Shown: piece by piece, positions 26,280 to 36,990 of the stretch | Layout: every line of letters begins with the position of its first letter | Position numbering within the stretch: the stretch's first letter is position 1 | Assembly: GCA_023053575.1 (NCBI GenBank) | Contig: JAKZAP010000012.1 | Location: 3,224,230 to 3,288,229, forward strand | Direction: 5' to 3' | Length of the DNA stretch: 64,000 nucleotides | Source of the DNA: Branchinecta lynchi | Lineage: Eukaryota; Arthropoda; Branchiopoda; Anostraca; Branchinectidae | Translations under genes and position numbers: made by a program | Notes under the pieces: generated by a model | Told to the model about the DNA's origin: nothing | The model's database searches: none | The model's input: only the letters and a program-made list of their open reading frames with translations

Positions 26280-26567
26280 ATTCAAACAATGTTTACAACG
26301 GATACGTCAGCTATGATTCTTCATCAGCGATATTTCGGCCCTTCTTGGCAAGGGTCCTCGTCAGGCTGTCAATCTTCTGGTTCAACTTCGGGGAAGGAAA
26401 CAAACCTGTAATCAAGGAAACAAACCTGTAATCATTTACAGGTTTGTTTCCTTCCCCGAAGTTGAACCAGAAGATTGACAGCCTGACGAGGACCCTTGCC
26501 AAGAAGGGCCGAAATATCGCTGATGAAAAATCATAGCTGACGTATCCGTTGTAAACATTGTTTGAAT
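26280..26567. mobile_element. 288-bp near-perfect hairpin element (family A)
   Basis: ATTCAAACAATGTTTACAAC at the left end answers GTTGTAAACATTGTTTGAAT at the right. Arms of about 130 bp match with one mismatch that I see (TGATTC/TGATTT) and include the GGCCCTTCTTGGCAAGGGTC block. At the centre AGGAAACAAACCTGTAATCA is present twice in tandem. The 92-codon minus ORF across it is a by-product. Confidence 0.85.
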
Positions 26568-26708
26568 AGAGGCGTAAATAGTTTCGCAAAGTGACTTATG
26601 TGACTGTGTACTAACGTTGTCTTTGGATGCATGATGACCTCACGGTTTAATAAGCAAACAAATCATTATATTATTATGCTTACTTCTCTAACTGATTTAC
26701 CTTTTTAG

Positions 26709-26799
26709 CCCACCGGATCTGAATCCGGAGAGGACGAGTCCGACGGCAGCGAGTACTCGGAAGCTGATTCGGATGCAGAGAGCGACATCAGCGGTAGCG
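26709..26799 (+). CDS. SPT16: SPT16 exon 7 of the window (acidic region)
   Basis: Acceptor CCTTTTTAG at 26708, donor AGCG|GTAAGT at 26800. It reads PTGSESGEDESDGSEYSEAD then SDAESDISGS, an Asp/Glu/Ser-rich segment following ...DDAYN of exon 6 (human FNPSEDDYEEE). Length 91 bp; the split last codon becomes Glu with exon 8. Confidence 0.92.
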
Positions 26800-26909
26800 G
26801 TAAGTTTTGTGATTAAAGTACTAGAGACACCGACTATTGTTTTATTTTCGAGTTTATCTCAGTTCTTCAAGAAATTACGGAGCTCAATCCTTGTAGAACA
26901 CTTGCCTTT

Positions 26910-27870
26910 AAACATTTAAAGGACCCGACTTACCTGTAATGCCAATGCAACCTACTTTCGTAACCACCCAGCCATCTCCAAACTCGGAGACTTGAATTTA
27001 AAGCATGCCTCGCACTGAATGAATAATTTATGACGCACTGCCCAGGGGCGTAAGTGTAGGAGAAAAAGACAAAAAAAAATATAAATAATCGCAAAACACT
27101 CAGAAAATGTTTTTTGTAATGGTTCACTATAGTTTAGAATCACATTGATGGGATCGTGGACGAGTAAGTTTCCAATCGGAAAACACAAATTAATTGAGAG
27201 GGCTTAAGGGGTCGATAGTGGGTCGGAAATTAACAAACGGCGGATCAGGTAGTGGTTCCGCGTGCGCCGTGGTTGGTAGAGAAGAAATCTCAGATATCTC
27301 AAGTATGTCGAACGTATGTGTCGAAGGTCCTTTTTTTTTTTTTTTAGTATATACTGTTTACTATAGATGTTACAGTATTAAAAACCACCGGAATACTCTA
27401 AAACTAAGCTCTGCTTTGCACAAATATGCAAGTGTTACCCTTTTGGATGTTTCTTCGTCGCTATCAAAAATCATTGACAACAGAACCCAACCAGCGCACG
27501 ACCTTCTACACTGCTTCCTGGCCGACGATTGAAATTAAGTGTCTTTTTGTGTATGTTTATGTGTTTTATTTACTTTCTTCCTTTACTCCGCTTTCTGAAA
27601 ACGGCGGGTTATAAATAAATTACTTACTTACTTAAATTATTCACGGTTATGGCCGTTTTAAGACTTTTTCCCGGACCCATGGATTTCAAGCAAAAACTTA
27701 ACCAGGGAATCGTGGCAAGTGCAAAAATTAGCGGTCTCGTTATCGGCTGTAGAATGTAAAATATGAAGTTTGGGTGTTCGGGTCTTAAGAATTAATGAAT
27801 GCAGTTACGTTTGTCAAGTTAAGTAGGTTGCATAGCTATTATAGGTATGACCGGCAAACACCTAATTCCA
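26910..27870. repeat. Family T fragments in intron 7
   Basis: TTAAAGGACCCGACTTACCT near 26920 is the inverted end of the family. AACTAAGCTCTGCTTTGCAC (27404) and AGACTTTTTCCCGGACCC (27661) follow the other orientation to about 27850. 27870-28259 shows nothing recognisable. Confidence 0.45.
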
Positions 27871-28259
27871 TTCACTCTTTAAAAAAACGTGATTTTCACT
27901 CTTGCCTTTATTTTGCTCTTTTCTCTGTATAACATGCTCCCCAGCCAAGCAGAAGGTTTCTCGTGAGAAAAAACGGTTATGTAAATGATTCCTTATTTCT
28001 GCTTTAAATCAGTGGGACAGGATAAAAGCTCAAAACTGCAAAAGCCCTGGAAACTTAGTCTCGTTTTGAAAAATCAACCAATAGGTTCCAACACTCAATT
28101 TTTTTCCACAGCGGCAGTGAAAATCAAAAAATTATAGTGGAAAGAATTTTAATCAGGTTATAGTCAGTCCTCACAGGGAAGGTTAACCCCCTTTTTTGAA
28201 TAAGTCATTATTCAATAACGGGGCAGCATTTTTGGCTCTCCTGAAAAGTTGCACTTTTT

Positions 28260-28452
28260 CTCTTATGAAATTTCAGTATCGGCATGATATCGCATAGTAG
28301 TTTTTACATATGTGGATGTGTGCAAAAAAGGTGACTCGTTTTTCAGAAGACAGCCTACCCTCTTATGAAATTTCAGTATCGACATGATAGCACGTATGAG
28401 TTTTTACAAATGTGTACCTGTGCAAAAAAGGAGATTCGTTTTTCAGAAGACG
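28260..28452 (+). repeat. 100-bp tandem duplication of the SPT16 exon 8 acceptor
   Basis: Two head-to-tail copies start CTCTTATGAAATTTCAGTAT at 28260 and 28360 and both end TTCGTTTTTCAG|AAGAC. The AG dinucleotides are at 28346 (upstream) and 28446 (the one that keeps frame). The copies differ at a handful of positions. Confidence 0.9.
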
Positions 28453-28678
28453 AAGAGGGGGCCGAAGAATCGGGCAAGGACTGGTCCGACCTTGAAAGGG
28501 AAGCGGCTGAAGACGATCGTCGCCGCACCAACGAAGATTACGACGATACGGCCTCTAAGAGTAAACGAAAAGGCGGCCCGCCGGACAAGCACAGCGACAA
28601 GAAGTCGAAGCATTCGTCGCCGAAGAAAGACGATCGTCACAAATCTAAACATTCGTCCTCTCGCAAGGATAGTCACAA
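28447..28678 (+). CDS. SPT16: SPT16 exon 8 of the window (end of acidic region, start of basic tail)
   Basis: After the split Glu codon it reads DEEGAEESGKDWSDLEREAA, the SPT16 signature ESGKDWxxLExEA, then a Lys/Ser/His-rich tail (SKRKGGPPDKHSDKKSKHSS...). The donor is CACAA|GTAAGA at 28679; the in-phase continuation is at 46181. If the intron is not removed, translation stops at once because the donor itself supplies TAA (AAG TAA), giving a protein ending KDSHK. Confidence 0.93.
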
Positions 28679-28884
28679 GTAAGACGAGTTACAGTTTATT
28701 TTTAACCAACTAAACAAAACAAAGCTATAAGTCTCACTACAACAATTCAGCCAACTCCCGTACAAAAAAAGGATAGCACAACAAGCTTTTAGACGACAGT
28801 AATATGACTATAACAAACTCAATGATATGATCTTTTCGCAGTGCATAGAGGTTCTGCAGAGATATAGGTCGGCGGAGTTTCAAA

Positions 28885-28977
28885 AACCGCGTGCCGCGTC
28901 ATGTGAATCAACTGCCCGAAGAAACAGCAAACTCTCCATCACTGAGCCGTTTCAAGAAAGAAATTGATGAAATGTAG
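28885..28977 (+). pseudogene. LINE ORF2 C-terminal remnant
   Basis: The frame RVPRHVNQLPEETANSPSLS then RFKKEIDEM-stop matches the conserved last residues of CR1/RTE-type ORF2 (N.WN.LPEE.V.A.S...FK..LD). A 3' UTR with TTGTAGAGGCTTTGTGGCCT and a (TTA)n tail follows to about 29050. No upstream reverse transcriptase. Confidence 0.65.
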
Positions 28978-29161
28978 GACCCTAAATGTTTTAAAAGAAA
29001 TTTGTAGAGGCTTTGTGGCCTTATTGTTTTGCAGTTATTATTATTATTACGAGGTTCTGATCTAAAGAATATTCTAAGATACGATTATGGCGACAAGCTA
29101 AAAGCTTACAAATAAGCTAAATTAATAAATGAATGAATGATATAGTATGTTAGCCAGTCTC

Positions 29162-30599
29162 TTAGCTGCGCGGGTTCTTGGGTGAAGGCCCGGTTTCTTC
29201 TTTACTTGCAGCTCGTTTCTTCGGGTTGCAACCCAGAGGCGCAGCGTCTTGAATGCAAAGAGTCCTGTGTTGTGGACATATCTCTTCCAGTATCCTGTGA
29301 GTGAACAGATGTGTTATGACGAAGAGCTTGCACGTCGCTCTTGAAGCGGCTGTGTGAAGAATAGCGAGTGCGTGTTCGAGAAGGACGTAGCTGCCGTCTG
29401 GTCCTCGTTTATCCAAGGGATCAGGGAAGAAGGCAATGACTATGGGACTTTCTAAGCCCTTGAACTTGCTCGAAGTTGTTAGCGAGACTTTATATTTATT
29501 ACAGATAGTGCGCAGACTGAATCTCTCCTGAAGCCTCTCGATGGCTCCTTCGTTTTCTGCAAGAACGGTGACTTTCTCAGAAGATATTTTTTCATCGTTC
29601 AATAGGCAACCCAACAAGTTTGTCAATGTTTTGGATTTATCGTCGTTATCGGTCAGGTATATACGTTCAACGTCTGTCCTGCTAGCAACTGGGTGAGCCA
29701 TTGCCAAGGACCGGCTACAGGTTGACCTGGTCTCGTCAGCTAGATGGGTCAGAGACTTTACAAACTTGTAAATCTCTGCTGTGAGTCTGTAGACTGCGGG
29801 TAAAGTTACCAATGTGTAGTTCCGTCCAGCTGTAGCAACTGGGACTTTTACGGGAGTGGTAGTCAGGCGTACTCTCTGGTTGTTGTCGAAAACTGCCCAC
29901 CTAAACCTATCTTTTTGGTTCCGTCTGAGGAGTAGTGCTTCGATGACATCCCTGCATTCATCGTCAAGGTCCTGGTATTCATCAATGAACATATGATAGT
30001 TACTGAACTCAGCGATGATAGCCTGCATTTCGTTTCCGTTGGTCCTGTCTACCACGGCGCGCAACTTTGCTGACGTCAACTCAAGATTTGGTCCTCCTGT
30101 GCGCTTAGCTTCAAGGCGGAATCCTTGCGGTTCAAAAGCGCAGTCGGTCATATTGTCGAATAAATCGTGGACTGTGAAACAGAACCAGTTTCTGTTGCTT
30201 AGATTTGATTTCTTCATTGAGTCACTTATTTTCTCTACCATGGCGCGGTGATAGCTGACGTAAATGCACTTGTTATGAGCGTCTTCGAGCAGAAGCTGTC
30301 TCATTTTCTCAGCCAAAATGTGAGTTTTCCCTGAACCAGCCTCTCCGGTAATGAACAGCACTTTCGGCATTCTGCTGTAATAGAAAGGGTCCAACAATGC
30401 CAGCTGTTCTGATGAGTGGTATATGCCTTGCGAGCCCTGAATTGGGTGTCTCTCATGTGGGCTAAGATACCACTTAGTAAGGTGCTTCGTATTTTCTTCG
30501 ATGAGATCTGAAGTCTCGACAAGGTTTAACCGCAGGCTTGCTGTTACAGCCACATCAATTCCTGAAGGATTCTTCTTGTACGTCTTCAGGTGGTAGCAC
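29162..30599 (-). CDS. NERD-helicase gene, exon 2: superfamily-1 (UvrD/Rep-like) helicase
   Basis: Exon 2 follows acceptor TTACTTGCAG (30600 side) and runs to TAA at 29164-29162; with exon 1 the protein is 706 residues. SF1 motifs in order (full-protein numbering): Walker A GEAGSGKT 313-320; Walker B FIDEYQDL 432-439; DNNQ (motif III-like) about 466; LPAVYRLTAEI about 494-504; TTSSKFKGLE about 602-611 (motif V region); HTAASRATCKLFVI about 643-656 (motif VI). No stop or frameshift. The C terminus has a basic NPKKRAASKEE stretch that could be a nuclear signal. Expected activity is an ATP-driven DNA or RNA translocase; substrate unknown. It lies antisense in SPT16 intron 8, 484 bp from the SPT16 donor. 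Confidence 0.85.
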
Positions 30600-31179
30600 C
30601 TGCAAGTAAGATGTGAGAATAAGTAAGCTTGCTCTTAAGTCACCCTTTCTCTGTAAGTTTTTATTTGTTTGATGTTTGTATGACTTTTTTTGTTTTTTGT
30701 TTGTGTGGAACCCGGGTAGCCTCGTGTTTTCCCTGCCATTCTTTTACTGTTGCGGTTTTCTTCTGTTGTTCTGTGTACCATGATAAGAAGGACGGGAGCT
30801 TACAATTCCTTGTTGTGCGGTTGGGGATGCCCGCCGACAGGTGCGGCCTCGGTTCTCATCTCTCTCTACCTGATCTTTAATTTCCTGTTTGCATCTTTAC
30901 TCATAAATGGCAAACAGGGCTCGGACTTATTTTTTGTGGATTGCACATCAGATTCTGATAAGAAAATATGGAATTACCAGATTATTTTTTCTTGACCGAA
31001 TAGTATTTAAACTGGTAAAACGGTCCGGGCACGAACCACGTCTGTGAGATTGATTTCAGGACTTGCGCCTGTTTTATTCTATAATCAAGGACCTCCGTCT
31101 CCCTATCTCTGTAATAGGACCATGCGGATGCGAATGTAGATAGATATATAGATATTTAATGTATAAAAGCCAACAAGGG

Positions 31180-31561
31180 CCATCGCACCAAAAAGAGCAA
31201 AAGGAAGAATGTTGCTCCTGTGTTGCTGTGTTCGTCACGGCTAAAATTTGTTGCAGAGTTTAAATACCTTGGATTCTGGTTTACGCCTGATCTGCGGGAT
31301 CTTACTCATTTGCGTCATTTAACAAGAAGTTTGTGTGTGCGAGGAAATGTAGTTGCTAGAAAATTTCAGTTTTGTTCTGCGATTATCCGTGATAGGCTGT
31401 TCGGTACTTTTTGTTTTCAGTTTTACTGTTTTGCTCTTTGTACGAATTTCACTGCTGGTGCGATAAATGTGACCCGCGTCACTTACAATAACTGCTACAG
31501 AAAACTTCACCGACTCCCACACCGGTGTAGTGCTTCGGGGATGTTCGCCAATAATCGTTAA
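31180..31561 (+). mobile_element. LINE ORF2 C-terminal fragment
   Basis: The + frame has FVAEFKYLGFWFTPDL, LTHLRHLTRSLCVRGNVVAR and VTYNNCYRKLHRLPHRCSAS GMF. These are the KYLG... and (A)YN(N/D)..R.L..LP RCSA blocks after the reverse-transcriptase domain of RTE/Jockey-like LINEs. Both ends are missing and it runs opposite to the host gene. Confidence 0.7.
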
Positions 31562-32055
31562 TCGTTAAAAATCATCGCTAAAAAGCCGCCTTTTGAGATC
31601 AGATAACAACCCGATCCAAATTCTTGCCGCTCCAGTTTTTCAACTTTCACTGCCTTTGTGGAAAAAATGGAGCGATGAACTTGTGGTTCGTTGATTCTTT
31701 TGATACATGTGTGGTTATGTGTGATATTTAGGCTAGAATGTGTTTTTTTTTCCTCTGTGTATATGGCTACGGCTGAATTAAATAAATAAATAAAATATAT
31801 AGAAAACCTGAACACTGTGCCAATATTTATAACATTCTGATATCCTATCCGATGCAAACGAGCGGACGAGGAGCTACACAAAACATTTTTTCAAATCAAA
31901 TCAAATCAAGTTTATTAATTAGTCATGATTATCCAAAAACGAATAGCACTGGCACGCATCGTAATTTGTTACCTCTACAAACAGCTACATCGCAGTAAAA
32001 CCCCACAGAAGAATGCGGACGCCGTCTTCTAGAGCTGATCGGTTGTCTAACATAA

Positions 32056-32386
32056 GCAGCGTTCGATTTATCCTTGTCCCGGTCCTGTCTCACCCTTGTC
32101 AGCCAAATGCCGTTTTATTTAACTGCCTTGTCCGCTTAATGCCGTTATATTTGTCCTGTCAGCTGACAATTGCCATTGCCCTGTCAGAGAGGACGCCGTG
32201 AATGATGACATGCTCTCGGAACAAGTTTTGGTCCTGTCTCGGGTAGATTTCTCGACTGCGTTTTATTTGTGATGCCTGTCCGGTGAGTCGTTCTCCTGAC
32301 AAGGCTAAATAAAACGGGATTAAACCGTGACAAGGCAGTAACAAGAAGACAGGACCGAGACAAGGAGGACTCAGATCGAACGCAGC
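32056..32386. mobile_element. TIR MITE in the NERD-helicase intron
   Basis: Ends GCAGCGTTCGATTTATCCTT and the inverted AGATCGAACGCAGC; inner arms CGGTCCTGTC / GACAGGACCG and CCGTTTTATTTA / TAAATAAAACGG. 331 bp, no ORF. Confidence 0.7.
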
Positions 32387-32674
32387 TATACTGACGTCAA
32401 GTCTAACTCGCTGCAGACCGGGTTCACCCCTGTAGGCATCCTACGGTTTTGGTATTGCGCAGCGGCGAAGAGGGAAGTAGACGGGTATCAACTCAAACCT
32501 CGTAGCAATACCTCTAGCTCCACTCAGTTTTATCGGGGTACCCATAGTCGCTGCATGGGACCAAACACGGTGGTTCTGTTAGATTATTTGTTCTTGATTC
32601 AAGTATAGTGTGAAAGTATAAGGTTGATAAGAAAACTCATGTACTCAAATATACCCATGTTGTACAATACTTAC

Positions 32675-33357
32675 ATGCTAAGCATCACCGGATAAAGTTT
32701 CTGATACAGTTCTGTTTGCCTGGGTGCCTTGAACAGTGTAGTCTCATCAGTCATTTTGCCGCTGAAAAACTGTTCGAGCCAAAGTTCGGCTGTTCCTGTT
32801 TTCTTTACTTCTGTAGCATTGGGTATTGCTACGTAAGCTGGGATCTCTTCGATAAAATCTGACAGTTTCTCTTTCTCCGTCGGATCCAGCTTAAGTGCAA
32901 GTGCCAGCTGAGTTGCAAAGAACTTCCTAGCCTTCCCTATCTGTTTTTGTCCTTCCACCTCTTTTTTGGCGATCGCTTCTGCTGACTTGGCATCTTCGAT
33001 ACTCTTCACCTCAATCAGAACCACACCTTTCTGAGGATGTATTAGCAATAGGTCGGTTTCTGCGTGAGTTTTGGCATGATCTTTCGCCAGTTCTTTTAAA
33101 CTCAAGCCTAGGAAGCAGAAGAAATTTCCGTTCTTCGATTCTGGTAGACGTCTGACCATGGACTCCACGACATATTCGGCCATCTGACCCTTGTGCTCTA
33201 GACAGGATGGCAGCTCGGGCACGAAGTATCTCTTGGGTAGATTGAAGATGTCGCTAGTCAATGTTTTTCCTAAGCTTGCCCTTGCGGTTTTCAGAGCTTC
33301 ACCTCTGTAGTTTGGCGTACAAACAAGCTCCGAGAAAGCGGAGCATAATTCATCCAT
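32675..33357 (-). CDS. NERD-helicase gene, exon 1: NERD nuclease-related domain
   Basis: ATG at 33357 is preceded in frame by TAG 21 bases upstream, which supports this start. The 227 residues plus a split Met codon contain the NERD pattern: E61/E65 in QMAEYVVES, then HAETDLLLIHPQKG with D102, VVLIEVKS with E116 and K118, and GQKQIGKARKFF with Q127. The D...ExK spacing is that of PD-(D/E)XK nucleases, so the site looks intact. NERD is found mostly in bacteria, often fused to helicases or kinases. It is spliced to the SF1 helicase exon at 30599. Whether it cuts DNA is inference. A TATA box was not found. Confidence 0.82.
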
Positions 33358-33788
33358 GACCTTCCTTAGTGAACTCTACGTCTTCAAGTCAGCCAGATTC
33401 TGCGGCAGGTGTTACTAACTGATCTCTTGTTATCACTGTCACGGCTCGGGCGAGACTGCGCTGTTTGTCGCTGTTCGGCTGTTGTCTTGCGTCTTTTTTA
33501 AACAGGTTTGAGGGGCTGCGAACTCCGCAACAAATGTCGATTTTTGACGATCTAGTTGCTGTACTGACCTATTTTTGACCAAGGCTTTGAAGCTACTGGA
33601 ATTTATAGGTGATAATATTTGTGCAAGTAGATCAAATTCTTATCAACCTTATCGCTGACGAATTGGCCATCAAGTTTATCATTAACTGATGTAATAGACA
33701 CATTTTTAACTTTGTTGACATTTTCAGTTGGTCACTATTTGCTATAATTTGCGGTCCAGTTGTGTCTTCCTCACTTTGGTCACGAATG

Positions 33789-34823
33789 CTTTTTGGGATC
33801 CCAAAACGTAAGTGGAGGGATACCTATGACATCGCAAAAGTTGTCCGTCCGTCATCGGATGAGTAGTTCGCCTGGAATCCGGTCAAAACCGGAAAGTTTG
33901 TTGAAAGTAAAAGTTTTATTTGAAGTTGATTAGATGTTCGATTGAGGGGTAGGAAGACATGCTGAAGACGATGGTGAAAACTATTTTCTCGACAGACAAG
34001 TATTTCGGCCGGAATCCGGCCCAAACCGGAAAGTTTGTTGAAAGTAAAAGTTTTATTTGAAGTTGATTAGATGTTCGATTTAGAAGTAGGAAAACATGCT
34101 TAAGGCGATGGTGAAAACTATTTTCTCGACAGACAGGTATTTCGACCGGAATCCGGCCTAAACCGGAAAGTTTGTTAAAATTAAAAGCTTTAGTTGAAGT
34201 TGATTAGATGTTCGATTTAGGGCAAGAAGACATGCTGAACACTTATGTGAAAACAATTTTCTACCCGGACATGTAGTTCGCCCGGAATCCGGCCAAAACC
34301 GGAAAACTGTTGGAATTTAAAGTTCTATTTCTAGTTGATTAGATAAGCGATTTAGGGGTAAGAAGAGATGTTGAGTCCCTGTATGACAATCATATTTTAC
34401 CCGGACATATAGTTTGACCGAAATCCGGATGGAGTCGGAAAGTTTGTTATAAGTTAAATTTTTATTTGAAGTTGATTAGATGTTCATTATTGGGGAGAGA
34501 AGATACCCTGGGTTCGTTTTTGAGCTTTCTTTTTTCGCCGGACCAGTAATTTTGGAGTTCGGCCGAAACCGTGAAATTGGCAGAAGTGGCAGGAAGTTTT
34601 CGTCAAAACAGATATGACTTACAGGGGTAAACACGCATGCTGAATCCACATCTGAACTTGGTTTTCTCAGGTGACTAGCTGTTTGGCCTTAATCTGTTTC
34701 TGAATTTTAATTGTAAAAATGTTCAAGGAGTCTGGCGATGACTGGATCTATCTAAGACAAGACCCAGTTGTCCGGATCAGATATTGAATTTTTGGGATCC
34801 CATCGATACCTTTGGTCTTGTTA
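33789..34823 (+). repeat. GGGATCCC-headed repeat (family P2), apparently complete copy
   Basis: Head TTTTTGGGATCCCAAAACGT (palindrome), then GTGGAGGGATACCTATGACA and GTTGTCCGTCCGTC. The body has six or seven diverged units of about 125 bp, each with CGGAATCCGGCC(A/T)AAACCGGAAA, AAAGTTTTATTTGAAGTTGA and TTAGATGTTCGATT. The tail is TTTTTGGGATCCCATCGATA CC then TTTGGTCTTGTT. Other pieces: 25473, 51762-53525, 54230-54970 (inverted). The head/tail logic is the same as in family P1. Confidence 0.8.
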
Positions 34824-35007
34824 TTCTTTGGGGACCGGAAGAGGGCTTCAAGAAAGGAGACTTAGACGTTTTCAGTAAAATTCAATTAGCTGAATAAATT
34901 CCCGCAAATCTTAATCTAAAATATGGGCTGTGCAAGGTATGAAGTTTGTTCCTCCTCCGCCAGTGGTTCTGGACGGCTTTTATATTTTTATCAGTTTTAA
35001 GTTATGA

Positions 35008-35131
35008 TCGATAGATAGATAAATCTTTTTATTCGCCAAAAACTGATCGTGGCTTACGCCAAATTTGTTCGGTATAGTCATGGACATAAATGAGCACACA
35101 CATATTAGGCCTACGCATATACAACATCCAT
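35008..35131 (-). repeat. LINE-type 3' tail with (ATCT)n, copy 1
   Basis: On the minus strand it ends AATAAAAAGATTTATCTATC, a poly-A-signal-like string plus ATCT microsatellite, as in 3' ends of some LINEs. The body (GCCAAATTTGTTCGGTAT, AATGAGCACACACAT) is repeated at 51173-51302. 35131-35706 has nothing else recognisable. Confidence 0.55.
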
Positions 35132-36589
35132 AAATAACATGATAGATTTAAACTACCAGCTCAGCTTATGCTTCGTTATACATCTTTAAAAATGAAGGGA
35201 CAAAACTTTTTGCATACCTCTGGTGGGCACATTTAATTGGCTGCAACTTTTCAACCGTAGTAGCTACCTTGCGAGGGAGCCTTTTTGACATCTTTTCAGA
35301 AGGGAAAATATTTTTGTTGTAGTACGTAGCCCCAGTTGAGTGGGCTACTAGTTTAAAATGTCAGTATGAACGTTATGCAAATACCGGATTTTATACATAA
35401 GACTTTAGCCGTGATAAACCTTATATTCGCAAAGATTTCACTAAGTGATAAGATAAGTTTTTTTTTAGGCCAAGAGCCAACGATCATGGAAAATGTATGA
35501 AAATTCTGTTAAGAAAAACAAAGAAAATACTTCATAAACAAATAACATCTAATGTTGTTGCTTGCACTTGCAGTTTAAGGTAATAGCTTCCAAGGAACAA
35601 GATTTAACACCAAGGATGCGCAAACATGTATTAGATGTTATCAAACATTGCCAAGTGTCGGGGTTGACGAGACACGATGTGAAAGAATAAACCTTTCGCT
35701 TCCTTTTTTTTATGGAACATGTTGTTCGGCCAAGTGCCATATAGCGATCACAATTAGCTAGGACACGTAAGCTAGGACGATGAAACTCGGAAGGCGTATC
35801 AGGGACCCCAAAAGATTAAGTTGGGAATAGTCACTTCCCCGATCAAACATTGTGGGGGGAGTGGAGGGAGGGGGAACCCGGAATTCTTGAGGTATTTATA
35901 ACTTTTTAACGGGTGATCAGATATATGGATAGATCCTCTGTCTCAGACGACCCACTTCAAATCCGGACCGGATCAGGTAACTTTGGGGGGAGCTGGAGGG
36001 GGAACCCGGAAACCTTGGGAAACGCTTAGAGTGGAGGGATCATCCTGGAACTTTGGTGGGAAGAATAAGCAATAAGTCCTGGATACATGGTTCCGGTTAT
36101 ACTTCCTGCGATCCCGCGAGTTCGGTTATACTTCCCGATGTGCTAGGACGATGAAACTTGGAAGGCGTATCAAGGACCCTAACAAATTGACTTGACCATC
36201 ATGGGGGGAGTGGAGGGATGGGGAGCCCGGAATCTAGTGGTATGCATAACTTTTGAACGGGTGATCGGAATTCAACTAAACTTGGCAGTTGGAAAGAGCT
36301 ATCTTCTCAGATGTTCTATGTCAAGTCCTGATCGGATCCGATACTTCTGGGGGGGATTGGAGGGATGGTGCACCGGAAATCTCGTGAAACGCTTAGAGTA
36401 GAGGGATTGAATGGAACTTGGTATGAAGAATAAGCATTAGCCATAAACACCTAACTGACGGAACCAGATCATATTGGGGCTCTGTGGTGGGAGTGGGAGG
36501 GTGTACGGTCGCCATGTCGATGATCGCCAGTTAGGATAGTTCGAGATATTGTAAGGACGATGAAATTTTGCAGGCGTATAAGTGATTTC

Positions 36590-36776
36590 AGCCACGTTCA
36601 CAAGCATGCCTAGAAAAGCATAGATGCCTAAGGTACCTGCCCAAGCTTATCCAGGTACCGAGTTCTAGAGCCTAGAACTCCTTCCTAAAATGTGTGCCTA
36701 GGCATGGGTGTGAACGGTGATGCTAGGCACGTGCCTAGGCATCCGTGCTTGACTAGGCATGCTTCTGAACGGGGCT
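36590..36776. mobile_element. CCTAGG-rich foldback MITE
   Basis: Ends AGCCACGTTCACAAGCATGC and, inverted, AGCCCCGTTCAGAAGCATGC. GCCTAGGCA-type motifs recur at least six times. It interrupts P1 copy 3 between AAGTGATTTC and TTAAGGACCCGAC. Confidence 0.7.
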
Positions 36777-36990
36777 TTAAGGACCCGACATAGTACCTAT
36801 CGAAAACTTGTGTTCCTGGATCCGACCATCTTTAGGGAGTTGAGGGAAGGGAAATCCGGACATCAATCAAACCGGTCCTGAAAAACTGTTGGACATGCAC
36901 AAAAACCAAACGCACAAACTGGGATGCAAGTTGGACAGTACCGACTTTATGCGGCCTTGATTTGTTATTTGGCGTCTGGATTGGACCCTG

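Larger units (their letters stand above)
30600..32674 (-). other. Intron of the NERD-helicase gene
   Basis: Donor AT|GTAAGT at 32674 and acceptor TTGCAG at 30600 on the minus strand join LSM(split codon)-CYHLKTYKK without shifting frame. The intron carries a LINE fragment (31180-31561) and a TIR MITE (32056-32386). 30600-31180 and 32387-32674 show nothing else. Confidence 0.8.

Noticed and set aside
26311..26589. 92-codon minus ORF across the hairpin
   Set aside because: It reads through both arms of a palindrome; no protein features.
30015..30251. 78-codon + ORF opposite the helicase exon
   Set aside because: Shadow of the conserved minus-strand helicase frame.
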